NCBI RefSeq assembly: GCF_947242115.1
Contig: NW_026602913.1
Location: forward strand, 1 to 64,000
Reading direction: 5' to 3'
Length of the DNA: 64,000 bases
From: Biomphalaria glabrata
Lineage: Eukaryota > Mollusca > Gastropoda > Planorbidae
Position numbers and translations under genes: made by a program
In this document: in pieces, positions 31,901-42,420 of the stretch
Numbering within the stretch: the first letter of the stretch is position 1
How the letters are laid out: each line of letters starts with the position of its first letter
The notes under the pieces: generated by a model
Told to the model about the DNA's origin: nothing
Seen by the model: the letters and a program-made list of their open reading frames with translations, nothing else
The model's database searches: none

Positions 31901-34073
31901 TTCTTTCAACACAACTGAATGAAAAAAATGTGAAATATTTAGAAATGAAGTCAACCATCTCAAGATTGGATGAAGAAGTTACATATTTAGAAAATACAAA
32001 AGCTAGCCTGGAAATGGAGAGGGATAGCATCTCTTCCAGTATGATAGAGGAGCGAGAAAAGTTTCATAACGAATGTTCAGTACTGACATCTTCAATCTTA
32101 GAATTACAGACCACAGTAACAAACTATGAAGGCAAGAACAATGTCTTGAATAAAACTGTACTAGAACTGCAATCTAAAAATGCTCATTTAGAAAATGATA
32201 TGAATATCATTTCTTCCCAGCTAGATGCTGAGAGAGTCAAGTCAGCAAAAAAAAATTTTGAGCTTAAGTCGACCATATCTGCATTGCAAGAAGAATCTCA
32301 GTCAGAAAAAGACCAATTGAAAATGACCATATCTGCATTGCAAGAAGAATTTCAGGCAGAGAAAGACCTATTGAAAATGACCATATCTGCATTTCAAGAA
32401 GAATTTCAGGTAGAGAAAGACCAGTTGAAAATGACCATATCTGCATTACAAGAAGAATCTCAGGCAGAGAAAGACCAGTTGAAAGCTGCCGTATCAGAAT
32501 TACAGAACGACACCATAGAATTCAAAGAGAAATTAGATTACACTAAGCAAGAGTGTCAAACTGTTTTGTCTCAACTGCATAAAGAAAGGGAGTCTCTAAA
32601 CTCATACAAATTAGAAAACTCACAGAACTATTTTGAATAAAGAGAAAGAAGTAGCAGATTTGAAAGCTGAAATTAGAAATCTAGCTAATACTTTAGTGGA
32701 ATCAGAATACATTAGAAACGACCTTGAGAAAGGCTTAGCTGATGAAAGGGAACAATTCAAGAAAGAATGCTCCGTTTTGAACTCATCAGTAGCAGAACTG
32801 ACGCAGAAGCTTGAGCACTGTGAGAATGAGAGAAGTAACTTGAATCAAACAATACAGGAGCTCAAGACTATGATTGTCCATTTGGAAAACGACAAGGAGG
32901 CTTTGTCATCACAGCTGGAAGAAAAGTAAGTCCATAATTATTGTTTGATGTACATTTCTCTCCTGTTTAAAAATTATTCTCAGTTAAAAGATTAAAGTAA
33001 AGGTTACCTGTTTCTGTGGCTTACGGTTCACGAGGGTTTCAACTGGTCAGCATGACGACCTACCGCCTTACTTTTCCCTAACTAATGTCAGTTACCCATT
33101 TGCGCTGGGTGAACTCAAAGTGCCCAAAGATCCCAAAATTAAAAATCCAAGTCTTCACAGGATTCGAACCCAGGACCCCTAGTTCAGAAGCCAAGCACTG
33201 TACCGCTCAGCTACCGCGCTTCAGTTAAAAGATGTTAACATTTTATCTTTAAAAGAAATTTTTTATTTAAAATTACTTTTGTATAACGCATTTTTCATGC
33301 TATAGCAGGCTCAGTGCTCTCTAGTTCAAACACTTGTGGACTTAGTGTGTGGTATGTGTATGTTGGGGGGGGGGGGGTATCTGGGAGAAGATTTTGCCTT
33401 ATTGTAAGAGAGGTATCTGGTATATTTCTGTGCCCACATGATAGGTAGCTAAAGTGCCATTCATCCACATCCCAACAAAGTGACAATTTTGTATTGTTTT
33501 TAATTACCTGTTTCTCTTAGGGCTCTGTTGTTTGTTGTGTTGGTGATATTAGATGTTGTAAATTAAAAGTTGCATTGTTAAAAGAAAATTCCTGATTAAT
33601 CATGTCCTAAACCTATAACAGTTTGTCTACTAAATGGAATGAATGACTTGCACTTGAAAAAAAAAATGTTTACCAAAATTGTTTTACATTTTATCACTAG
33701 CTGGAAACTAATTAAAAAAATAGAGCCTTTCAGAGATGTCTTGGATAATTTTCAAATGGAAAAAAAATTCTTGTTGGGTTTGTAGCATTTATGTTTGTAT
33801 ATTTTCTTTTTAATAGTTACTCAGCGATTAGCAAATTTCTTAGTTATTAATTAGAATTGAGCATTTTTTGTTTGTTAATAATATGTTTTACAACAAAGAA
33901 TCTAATACAAATCTAATAGATGAGCATATTTCAGTGCAACATGTAACAATACTTACTCGTGTCATTAAGATTAGTCTTTAAAAAATATATTTAGATATCT
34001 ACTAGAAAAACAACTGAAAAGAGATATTTATTTATTTTTTTAAATCATCAGAAACAGACAAATATACAAGTGA
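28910..34073 (+). CDS. Large coiled-coil protein gene, interrupted (HMMR-like guess)
   Basis: Three exons join in phase: 28910-28969 (NIPGVGSYNLLGDHHGPIK), 29196-29264 (DLELNRTRSLSGLEQSGRTY) and 30052-32925, all with good acceptors and donors; a short last exon from 34052 may end at a TGA (34071). The first part has a PGxGSY...GP motif like the start of HMMR and other tubulin-binding proteins. The rest, about 950 residues, is heptad-rich coiled coil built of diverged repeats of the type ASLEKDKxAISSxLEEExxK. The long exon is broken three times: an in-frame TAA at 31314, a frameshift near 31810 and another near 32610; homology between internal repeats continues across each. The HMMR C-terminal signature was not seen, so the name is a guess. 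No first exon was found. A cytoskeletal or centrosomal role is inference. It may be a pseudogene or show assembly errors. Confidence 0.6.
29476..29724 (+). mobile_element. SINE S1, full length, intronic
   Basis: GGTGGGGTGGCTGATGGGTG head, GAAGACTAGGAATTTG linker, CCACCCAACTCTATTGGGTA, TAGTTGTTCGTTGTGCTGAC, ACAGAAGACCTTTACATCAT and ATGCAAGGTCTGAAAATCAA. It is preceded by an AT microsatellite (29428-29475). Confidence 0.85.
32268..32500 (+). repeat. 54-bp coding repeat inside the coiled-coil exon
   Basis: Four to five tandem copies of an 18-residue unit, MTISALQEEFQAEKDQLK, with small substitutions. The unit keeps the reading frame and the heptad rhythm, so it looks like a recent in-frame expansion within an already repetitive coiled coil. 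Confidence 0.85.
33001..33222 (-). mobile_element. SINE S1, intronic
   Basis: In reverse: AAGCGCGGTAGCTGAGCGGT head, CTGGGTTCGAATCCTGTGAA, GACTTGGATTTTTAATTTTG, TGAGTTCACCCAGCGCAAAT, a decayed core (GTCGTCATGCTGACCAGTTG) and AAACAGGTAACC. It is slightly short at its 3' end. Confidence 0.85.
33290..34051. other. Intron-like AT-rich DNA with repeat R3 trace
   Basis: CATGCTATAGCAGGCTCAGTG and TATCTGGGAGAAGATTTTGCC around a G-run (33365-33377) resemble 23735-23900. The rest is AT-rich without a recognised feature. Confidence 0.4.
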
Positions 34074-34353
34074 GCAAATGGAAAGATAGACCAAAGAAGC
34101 CATTAAAAACATGGGTCATCAAAACCATCGCCAGAAAGTCTAATATGTGGAGACTTTGAAAAAGGTAAATTTAGCTTTGCAGGAGGTTCATTTTCACTTT
34201 GTAAAATAGCGGCTATGTAAACATTCATCATTCACTCTTCTTCCCTCCCCCATTTCACAACTGCCATAATAGTCTCTCAACATGTTTTTGCTCTATTACA
34301 AATCTTGTCCAATTTTCTTATGCAATGCTGTGTTGTATTTATAATTAAATATG

Positions 34354-34440
34354 CTTTAGATTGCTCCGGTGGTTGCTACTACACAATGCGACTCTTCCAA
34401 AATGACAGACACCTGGCGAACCAAGAATTCCTTTTAAAGG
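34354..34440 (+). other. Possible untranslated exon upstream of the RNF168-like gene
   Basis: A TTTAG acceptor-like site precedes 34354 and an AAAG-GTAAAC donor follows 34440. Its phase does not match the RING exon, so if real it is probably 5' untranslated, or it is chance. Confidence 0.2.
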
Positions 34441-34626
34441 TAAACAAAGCAAGCTTTTTGCATAATAGATACAAAAACTACATTTAGTTTTTTTTAAAAT
34501 CTAATTCATAGGATCCTGAGAAATAATAAGGCAATGACATGGATCTCAAAAATCAAGACTTTTCTTTATTGCGTACAGTATGGCTGACAAACGTAACCGC
34601 GTGTATGTTCCACATTGGGGCCCAAA

Positions 34627-34683
34627 ATTCCACATTTTCAACCTGAGTGTTCCACATTTTCAACCTGAGTGTTCCACATTCTG
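34627..34683. repeat. Short tandem duplication, 22-bp unit
   Basis: TTCCACATTTTCAACCTGAG plus TG occurs about two and a half times, just upstream of the RING exon. Confidence 0.7.
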
Positions 34684-34781
34684 GGTCTTGAGGGTAGGCA
34701 TGTCTGTGCAACCAAATAAAAAAAAGTTTTTTTCAGATCAAATTCTAATTTGCTTTGCTATCTATAATTACAGGAAAAAAA

Positions 34782-37700
34782 ATGCTGTCTGAATCTGAGT
34801 GCATGTGCCCAGTATGCATTAGCTTACTCATCCAGCCTGTAACATTTCCCTGCAATCACTCACTGAGTTTAAAATGTTACAAGGAAACAGTGGAAAAAGC
34901 CAACCTCTCATGTCCAGTCTGCAGGAAGCGCATTTCAGTCTGGGCCAGAAAAGCTGCCAAGGAAAATAAATTGATAAACATGGAAATGTGGAAAGACATC
35001 CAAGAGGCCTTCCCTGAAAAAGTGAGGCGCAGGCTGGAAGCCAGTGAAGAAAGCAACAGTGAAGATGAAGAAGATGATTTTGAAGCCCGTAAGTTGAAAT
35101 ACATGAAATTAATGTTTTTTGGATTGTTATTTTGCTAGGTATCAAAAATAGTACTAAAATCCCATCAAGGATGTTTGAGAAATATAGAACATAAAGATAA
35201 AATCACCTTCAGTAATCCTTTAGTCTTTTTAGGGCATCCATGAACTGTTGGTAAATTCTCTCCATTACTTTCTTTTGCCAGAATAAGCATATCTTTTCCA
35301 TAGACAGGGCTGTACAGTTCATAATGTTGTCCCCCATTGCATCTTTTATCTGCCTCTCCTTCTTTTTCCTGGAACTGTTCCCTGCAGAAAAAGTTTTGCT
35401 AGCCCTTTAAATAAATGTACAGTCTAAGCCAGCGTTTTTTTTTTTTCGACAATGGTCTGAAAAATATCATTACTGTGATTCTAACCACCTTTAGAATGAA
35501 ACAGACCAGACTAAAGGTAGATTCATGCAAAGACAATGGCTTTAACCTTGAGTAATGATAAAAAAAATATTGAAAAGCTCCCATTTGTTTCAGAGCTGAA
35601 CAAAATTATTGAAAAGCTCCCATTTTGTTTCAGAGGAAAGAAGACAAATTTCCTGTCCTGGAGAAATCAGACAAGAATATGAAGCTGCTATTCAGCAGGT
35701 GAAATATGAATAAACTTTATAATTCCTAGAAATGGAAACAAATTTTAAGTTTTAATTGTCATTCTTTTAGAATAAACGTGGTAATTACGGTGACATTTTT
35801 TTTATAGTGCATCTTTCATTCATATTATTCCTTCATCATGTTGTATAAGTGTTTCTCTCTGGTTCATAGGTTTTTCATAGGTCCAATCTCTTTTGTGGAT
35901 CATTGGGGAGAGACGGTATCTGGGAGGTTTCGGTGCTTCTCAGCTGCGTCCCACAAAATTCCCATACTGGTGTTGTTAGGTGATTCTCTTGTTTCATCTG
36001 AGAGGGTGACTTGGCATATATTTGAATCACCTTCCTTGCTTAATTTCTATTAGTTGATAGTAGTAATGGGGGAGTGACTGGCATAATTAAGTGGTATCAA
36101 TTAATTCAGTTGTGGCTAATTATAACTTAAAAACAAAAAGAAAGAAAATCTAGATCAAAATCATTTTATAGCAATTGCACCATGATATAGTCCAGGGGTT
36201 CTCAACCTGTGGGTGGCGACCCCCTTGGGGGGTCGATTGACGATTTGCCAGGGGTCGCCTAAGACCATCGAAAATAAGGATTGTTATAGTCTATTCTTCT
36301 ATTGCTGTATGTGTGTGTGTGTGCTGGGGTCACGGAAGAGTGGGGGATTGTAAAAAGGGTCGCCGAGCATAAAAGGTTAAGAACCGCTGATATAGTCGAT
36401 CTGGTTGTGGTATTCTCTGTTCGGACTGTGCCATGTGGTTATACATGATTTTTTGTGGCATCCTAGTTTGTTAGCCTGTAAGAGATTGTTGTATTTTGCA
36501 AATTCTAAAAGTGGTTGACCTCGTTCATTGGTTGAGAGGTTACTGTATCTTCCACAAGTGCCTTTCCAGGTTTGGTAGGAGTCACTTCCTACTTTGGCAT
36601 TCCAGTCTTCTTGTACAACAAGGATGTCCTTTTTCAGAACTTTATTGACCACTTCCTATAATAGCTCATAAAACTCTTCTACTGCCTCATCCTCATATGT
36701 TGATGTAGGAGTGTATGCTTGAATGATGGTGATATTGAAGGGTGATGCCTTTAAACTTATGGAAATGAGTCGACTAGATATAGGGTACCAGTTCTCAACG
36801 CAATTGCTGTAGTTACTGTGTACAAGAAATCCTACTCCTTGTTCGTGGACATCTTGTAGTCCACTGTAGTCCAGTTTATGGCCCTCTTCTGTGGTTGTTT
36901 CACCTATGTTTTTCCAGCACATTTCAGAGAGTCCTATGATGTTGAAATGAATTAGGTTAACTTCATGTGTGGGCTCTTCAACTTGTCCTTCCTCTATTAG
37001 TGATCTCACATTCCATGTTCCTATGGTGATTTTATTCCTGGTATTTATTTTATTTTTGCACGGACCAGTAATACACTTCTCACCTCCGTCCTGGTCTGTG
37101 AGTGTAGACGCGTCCCTTGGTAACCCGGGCTATGGCCGAGCCGGTATGGATTTATTTACTGTCATTATCTCATTTGGTGTAACGAGGGCTAAATACTTGC
37201 ATGGCGGCGCCCATCCCTCTCTATGCTTGACCACAACTGAGTACCTCTAATTTGGTGGTTCGCCTTGGTCCTGAACATGTGGCGTCGTAGTCCATCCTGG
37301 GACTCTTCCTTCCTGGCTGGTGACCTTAGTCTAGAAGGCCTTTCACCCAGTGGTGCCATGTTATCACCACCCCCTCACATGGTTTAGTCCCCCAGCTGAA
37401 GCGGTTTTCCAGGACATGGCGCTTGGAGCCACATGTGTGAGATTTAGGGGTCGGAAGGGGACCAGTGAGGCCATCCACCTAATAGTGCAGCATACCGGAC
37501 CATCAAAGGTACTACCCCTTCCAGTACCCCCTTTGCCCCTATTTAGACTTAGTTGTTTCAAAACTTGATTAACAAGAACATCTGGATATTGATTATAATA
37601 CTTTAATAATGTTGATCAAGCATCAACTGTTACTGTCAAGCAGACCAGATCTTTCTTTACAGCCCCTTTCTCTCTTTAAATAACTAAATATATGTAGATC

Positions 37701-38747
37701 TAGATTTATTTTTTAACTGAACTGTAGCTCTGTTCCATCTGCAAAATAACCACAACAGATACCAAAATCAATGAAATTCAATGACCAAAACAAAAATTTT
37801 ACCCTAACAACTGTCCTACACAAAAAGACACTTCCAATGCTGGCTGGTGCAAAAGTAACTATTAATTATACCATTTCTCTGCCAATTCCTCCATAAAACA
37901 ACATGTTGTGTTAAATGGTTAAAAAAATATATTATTTGCATTGAGCCCGATCTACTTCTCTGTGGCTATACATTACTGCTATAGCACTCTGTCTTTATAG
38001 CATCAGTTGTGCCAAGGCTTTGTTGAGTGTTTTCTTATATCAATAAACTCCAAAAAAAAATTCTTGTTCCTTTATGGACGTAGGTAGAACTTCACTGGAA
38101 TTGAATCTCTTTTATATGAAAATGTTTATTATTCAATAGATTCAGCAAAAAAAGGACGAACAGGCAAAGAAAGAGGAGGAGGCCAGTAAAGTAAATTTTG
38201 AAGCTCTGCAACAGGAAGAATTTTTGTCAGAAAATGTGGAAATAGAAGAGAAAGCACTGATGCTTGAATAGGTCAATAAATATTGTAATAAATAAAAACT
38301 TAATAATGTAAAAATAATTTGAATTTATTGATTTTGATTGTTTCTAATTCTGTTGAAGTGTCTTTCATATTTTTATTAATCAATGCTTTCATGTTTTTTA
38401 AACTGGAATTGTGTTTCTTGTTTCAGAAAAAGTCTAAACAAAATTGCCTCGTTCTGAATCCAGTTGTCAGATTAAAGAAGTGTTTAAAAGCAGAGGAATT
38501 AGTGTTGAATTGGAGAGCTAACAACTGTCCTTCTGGCACTGAAACTTTCCATGACTCTTCCCAACTCACAGAAAACAGATCAGCTATACCTGCTGGCAAT
38601 AGTTCAGAAAAGAATGATGACCTTAGGTTTGCAACTAAGTTGCAAGAATTTTTTGACTTAATGGATAAAAAAAGAATAGTGGTGGATAGATCAAAAGGAT
38701 CCAGAAATGAATATACATTGCGTAGAAAGCATAAATGTGATGAGTGA
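34782..38747 (+). CDS. RNF168/RNF169-like RING E3 ubiquitin ligase gene
   Basis: RNF168 ubiquitinates H2A K13/K15 at DNA double-strand breaks; RNF169 reads the same mark. Exons 34782-35088, 35634-35698, 38140-38190 (or to 38271) and 38427-38747 join in phase, giving about 247 residues. Residues 7-50 form the RING: CPVC, PCNH and SCPVCRKR keep human RNF168 spacing, but the fifth zinc ligand (HTLC in human) is Ser29 (codon 34866-34868). Next come the basic segment (WARKAAKENKLINMEMWKDI), an acidic stretch (SNSEDEEDD) and SCPGEIRQEYEAAIQQ, matching the LRM1 region. The last exon ends DDLRFATKLQEFFDLMDKKR then SKGSRNEYTLRR, matching MIU2 plus LRM2. Exon 3 read through to 38271 meets an in-frame TAG (38269) followed at once by AATAAA; a donor at 38191 skips it and joins the last exon in frame. 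ATG 34782 is the first start after the acceptor at 34773. Far shorter than human RNF168 (571 residues). Confidence 0.8.
35325..35405 (-). mobile_element. LINE fragment (RTE-like, family L-C), intronic
   Basis: TTATCTGCCTCTCCTTCTTT, TTCCTGGAACTGTTCCCTGC and AGAAAAAGTTTTGCTAGCCC match the same region of the LINE at 42421-42867, encoding the GTVPG-type stretch on the minus strand. Confidence 0.6.
36165..37570 (-). mobile_element. RTE-like LINE 5' part with APE endonuclease (family L-C), intronic
   Basis: The minus strand starts with a 5' region (37570 down to about 37030), then GTWNVRSLIEEGQVEEPTHE, IGLSEMCWKNIGETTTEEGH, VGFLVHSNYSNCVENWYPIS, SPFNITIIQAYTPTS, KKDILVVQEDWNAKVG, TTWHSPNREYHNQIDYI. 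These are the Asn, Glu, Asp/Asn and His motifs of an apurinic-type endonuclease, as in RTE-like LINEs. GDWNAK is changed to EDWNAK, and the frame is broken once near 36655. The copy stops after DYIMVQ. A hAT MITE (36193-36389) is inserted in the DYI codons. No RT follows, so this is a 3'-truncated fragment. Confidence 0.85.
36193..36389 (+). mobile_element. hAT MITE (family M2), nested in the LINE
   Basis: 197 bp with ends CAGGGGTTCTCAACCTGTGG and GGTTAAGAACCGCTG, flanked by perfect 8-bp duplications ATATAGTC (36185-36192 and 36390-36397). The interior GGGTCGATTGACGATTTGCC and GATTGTAAAAAGGGTCGCCG recur at 49502-49696. No transposase. Confidence 0.95.
37571..38139. other. Intronic AT-rich DNA, nothing recognised
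   Basis: Sequence between the LINE 5' end and exon 3 of the RNF168-like gene. No repeat family or exon was seen. Confidence 0.4.
38276..38281 (+). terminator. Poly(A) signal for a possible short RNF168-like isoform
   Basis: AATAAA begins five bases after the in-frame TAG of the read-through form of exon 3, with another AATAAA close by at about 38290. A transcript that ignores the 38191 donor could end here. Confidence 0.35.
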
Positions 38748-40046
38748 CTGTTACATTGTGTTGTTGATTGTTATATGTTGGGTTGAGTTTTTTTTTTTTT
38801 ATGTTTTAGTAATGTTTTTGTTGTTGGCTGCTTTCTTTTTGATACTGTCACATGACCCATAACAGTCTGACCTTTTGCACTTACCTATACTATTGAATGA
38901 CATCGTCATACAAAATAACAATTTAAAAGAAAGAATAATTATAAGTTACGTTATTTATCAGCCTCTAGGCATCAATTTATTGTTTATGTCCAGAATGTAC
39001 AGAATGCTGTGTAAACATATGATGTTATTCTAAACACAGACTTATTGTTCTTGAGTTGTTGATTCCAAGTGCTTCCTATTCTATCTAGATCACATGTTTT
39101 TGAATTATATTGGTCTATATATATATATAAATATACATTACAATTTATTGATGATTCTATATATCCATCATTTGAAACCTTTCATTTACTTTTTTTTACT
39201 GCTAATTATCAAACAAAATTTCTAGATACATGTATGATCTTTGCATAGTCTATGCCAAACATTTACCCTGTATTGTCATGTTATATTTGATATTTTCATG
39301 TATTAACTTACTGCCAAAGCCTTAAAGAGAAATACATTCATTAATCTCTGAAGGTAAATTTAGCATTATTCGCTAAAACTTTGCAAAAAAAAACACTATT
39401 TGAAAATGTCTAATTTTTTTTTTTTAACTTTTAGCAAGCATTGTTTATTATAATACTATCAGACTTAATCAAAATACATTTTCATAAACTAAATTGAACT
39501 AAAACTTTGACAGCACATTGATTAAAATGTAACAGACTTTGTTTTTGTCATTTCTTTTAATAAAAGCCTTAATGAAAAAACCTGAGGATTGTATGGAGAT
39601 AGTTTAATAGTTTGTACAAAATATAGCATCACTACATTATGTGCTCACCAAGAGAATTATGGGATAGAAAGATAGTAACATCAGAAACAACATACTCCAG
39701 TGGCTATTGTCACTCAACTATGTACATACTCTAATGGATACTTGCCTTGATCAATATACAACTGACTTCAGTGGATCCTATCAATTTACTGTGTGGGAGA
39801 CCAAAGTTCAACTATAATTAAGATGTTAAAACAATACATTCTAAACACAATCACTAGTTTGATGTGAAGGCACTGAACTATGTATTTCAAAACTTGAGCT
39901 ATTCTGTGCATGCAGTGTCTTGTCCCATGAAAAACCAAAAGGTCACTCAACACTATTTGATCACATCACTATCCTAACTTTTAACAGCAGTTAGTTGCAT
40001 AAATAGTTCTGTACATATATATATATATATTATAAATATAAATTGT
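38748..40046. other. 3' UTR and downstream DNA of the RNF168-like gene
   Basis: AT-rich, no coding frame. An AATAAA at about 39558, some 810 bp after the stop, is a plausible poly(A) signal. AT microsatellites lie at 39117-39128 and 40015-40030. Confidence 0.4.
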
Positions 40047-40382
40047 AACAAACCAACTTATAGTGAAACCCATCCCATGTAGCTATTATCTAGACATGAG
40101 TGTAACAGTGCTAGACAGCAGTGTATTCTAGAGGAACTACTGGGCACAGCCTAGCAATAACAAACCAACTTATAGTGAAACCCATCCCATGTAGCTATTA
40201 TCTAGACATGAGTGTAACAGTGCTAGACAGCAGTGTATTCTAGAGGAACTACTGGGCACAGCCTAGCAATAACAAACCAACTTATAGTGAAACCCATCCC
40301 ATGTAGCTATTATCTAGACATGAGTGTAACAGTGCTAAACAGCAGTGTATTCTAGAGGAACTACTGGGCACAGCCTAGCAAT
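40047..40382. repeat. 112-bp tandem repeat, three near-identical copies
   Basis: Units begin AACAAACCAACTTATAGTGA at 40047, 40159 and 40271 and end GGGCACAGCCTAGCAAT. They differ by about one base, so the triplication is recent or kept homogeneous. Confidence 0.95.
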
Positions 40383-40609
40383 CATTTCTACACAACGTTT
40401 GGAAAAAAAAAGGGGGGGGAGTACAACATATTATGTTATGAGTACAGGCAGGCTACACAATAACAAATAAATATGACCGATGCAATAATGTCAACTTCTA
40501 AATGACAGATACAAGAATGTCATTTCCGAACAATAATATGAATACATTATTTATACTAAAACATGTGTCTAGTGTTTTTGACTGAGTATTAAGAATAATC
40601 ATAGATGTG

Positions 40610-40915
40610 TTGGTTAGCTAGAGACACACACAGACAAGACACATTGCATTGTGTTGGCTAGCTAGAGACACACAGACAAGACACATTACGTAGTGTTGGC
40701 TAGCTAGAGACACACACAGACAAGACACATTACGTAGTGTTGGCTAGCTAGAGACACACACAGACAAGACAATACGTTGTGCTGGCTAGCTAGAGACACA
40801 CAGACAAGACACATTACGTAGTGTTGGCTAGCTAGAGACACAGACGAGACACATTACATAGTGCTGGCTAGCTATCTAGAGACTCACACAAACAAGACAC
40901 ATTACGTTTGGTTGG
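40610..40915. repeat. Minisatellite, about 44-bp unit, seven copies
   Basis: Units contain TTGGCTAGCTAGAGACACAC, CAGACAAGACACATTACGTA and GTG; small ACAC length changes vary the period. Confidence 0.9.
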
Positions 40916-42320
40916 ATATTTAGAACTTCAACAGATAGGCAAGAGACACAACCACTCCACCAATATACAAAAAATAAAGGTCTGATGCAGTCAACTTGAA
41001 TCTAGATTGATATATACCGCAGTCAACTTAAATCTAGGTTGATATATACTGCAGTCAACTAGGTCAAAAATATATCCATGTAGATTAATATAAAATTAAT
41101 AGTAACTCACAGGAAACACATATCCTAAACAAAATAGGGGTGGAGGGGTATTTGAATACAATTTGTTTTTTTTTTAGTAACAACATAACCAAAAGACAGT
41201 ATGAAGTTCCCAGTAAATATTTTGACCAGCAAAACTTTTACTGTCAGCATAATGGAAACAAATCAAGATGAACAATAAAAGAATGACCAATTCTATGACA
41301 AGCATCATATATATAAATGTAACTCATACAGAAACTAGTTAGATTTATACCCTTCGTAACAATACAGATATGAAGATACTGACCATAGAAAAAGGTTGAA
41401 AATAAAAAGTGAAATGAAATCTATAAACAAATACCTAAACTAACTTTTCAAACATTTTACTTTTTTTTTCAATACCATACAATTGGTCACAACTATACAC
41501 ACAGACTTGGTATTAACATCACAATCTCTGAATGTTTAATAGGCTTTGATTCACTCAGACATAAAGCATCCATTCACTCAAACATCATAAAGCCTTCATT
41601 CACTCAAATATTAACTATTCATTTACTCAAACATAAAGCTTTCACTTTGAAAAAACAAGTTAAAATTACTTTTTTTTTAATTATGAGAGAAATGATCAAC
41701 TATTCATTAATTCCTTAGCCAATGTTCCAGAGCTGTTATCAACAAATTATTGTGCATTGGTTAAACTGATTCCCCAACCCCCCCCCCCCCCCAACCATAC
41801 ATTATTACTTAAAAATTAATTAATTAAAAGTTGTTCATTTTTACAAGTCAGTCGGGGCTTAACATTCAATTTTAATTAGTATCATAATTATGACAAAATT
41901 ATGACAATAAAGATAAGGTCTCATACATATGGAACTTTGACTAAACCAAACAGCCAAACACCTTGGTACAATAACTAACTATTGCTTTTATTATGGCAAC
42001 AAGGTTTAGTTCAGGACATCACTGGCCTAAATACAAATTTTCTCAAACAGAAAAACTTGTGTTCACACTGGTGATGACTGCACTCTAGAATTGACCAACA
42101 TTATAAGTGACCAGCACAGCAATGAGTGACCAAAACACATGTATGCTGACACAGAAATTAGTGTCCCTTTTCATTTGTTTCCAAGAGATGAAGTTTTAAA
42201 GGGAAAATGGGAAATATTTATTCGGCTGAAGAGCAAATAGTTCACAAAGGCATATGCTCACATTAAATTCTCGGAAGACAAGTACCGGTGCTCGGATTAG
42301 TAGATCTAAAGGATTTGGGT
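40916..42320. other. Gene-poor AT-rich DNA
   Basis: Contains a short duplicated CTAGATTGATATATACCGCAG-type segment (about 40990-41060), a C-run at 41778-41793 and CATTCACTCAAACAT-type short repeats near 41570-41640. No gene was seen. Confidence 0.4.
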
Positions 42321-42380
42321 GCCCACTCGTGACGTCACACAGAAATTCCGTGAAAATCTGACCGTTTTGCATGCGCAGAA
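42321..42380. promoter_or_regulatory. Promoter-like island: CRE and NRF1-type half site
   Basis: TGACGTCA, the full palindromic CRE, lies at 42330-42337, and TGCATGCGCAG, an NRF1-like word, at 42368-42378. These motifs mark many animal housekeeping promoters. No exon was found on either side, and a LINE lies 40 bp to the right, so this is only suggestive. Confidence 0.25.
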
Positions 42381-42420
42381 AAATTATGTCAGAAAAACAT
42401 CAATTACTAAGTTTACCTTA

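Noticed and set aside
35399-35584. Minus-strand 61-codon frame in the RNF168-like intron
   Set aside because: Lies in intronic AT-rich DNA with a T-run; no domain.
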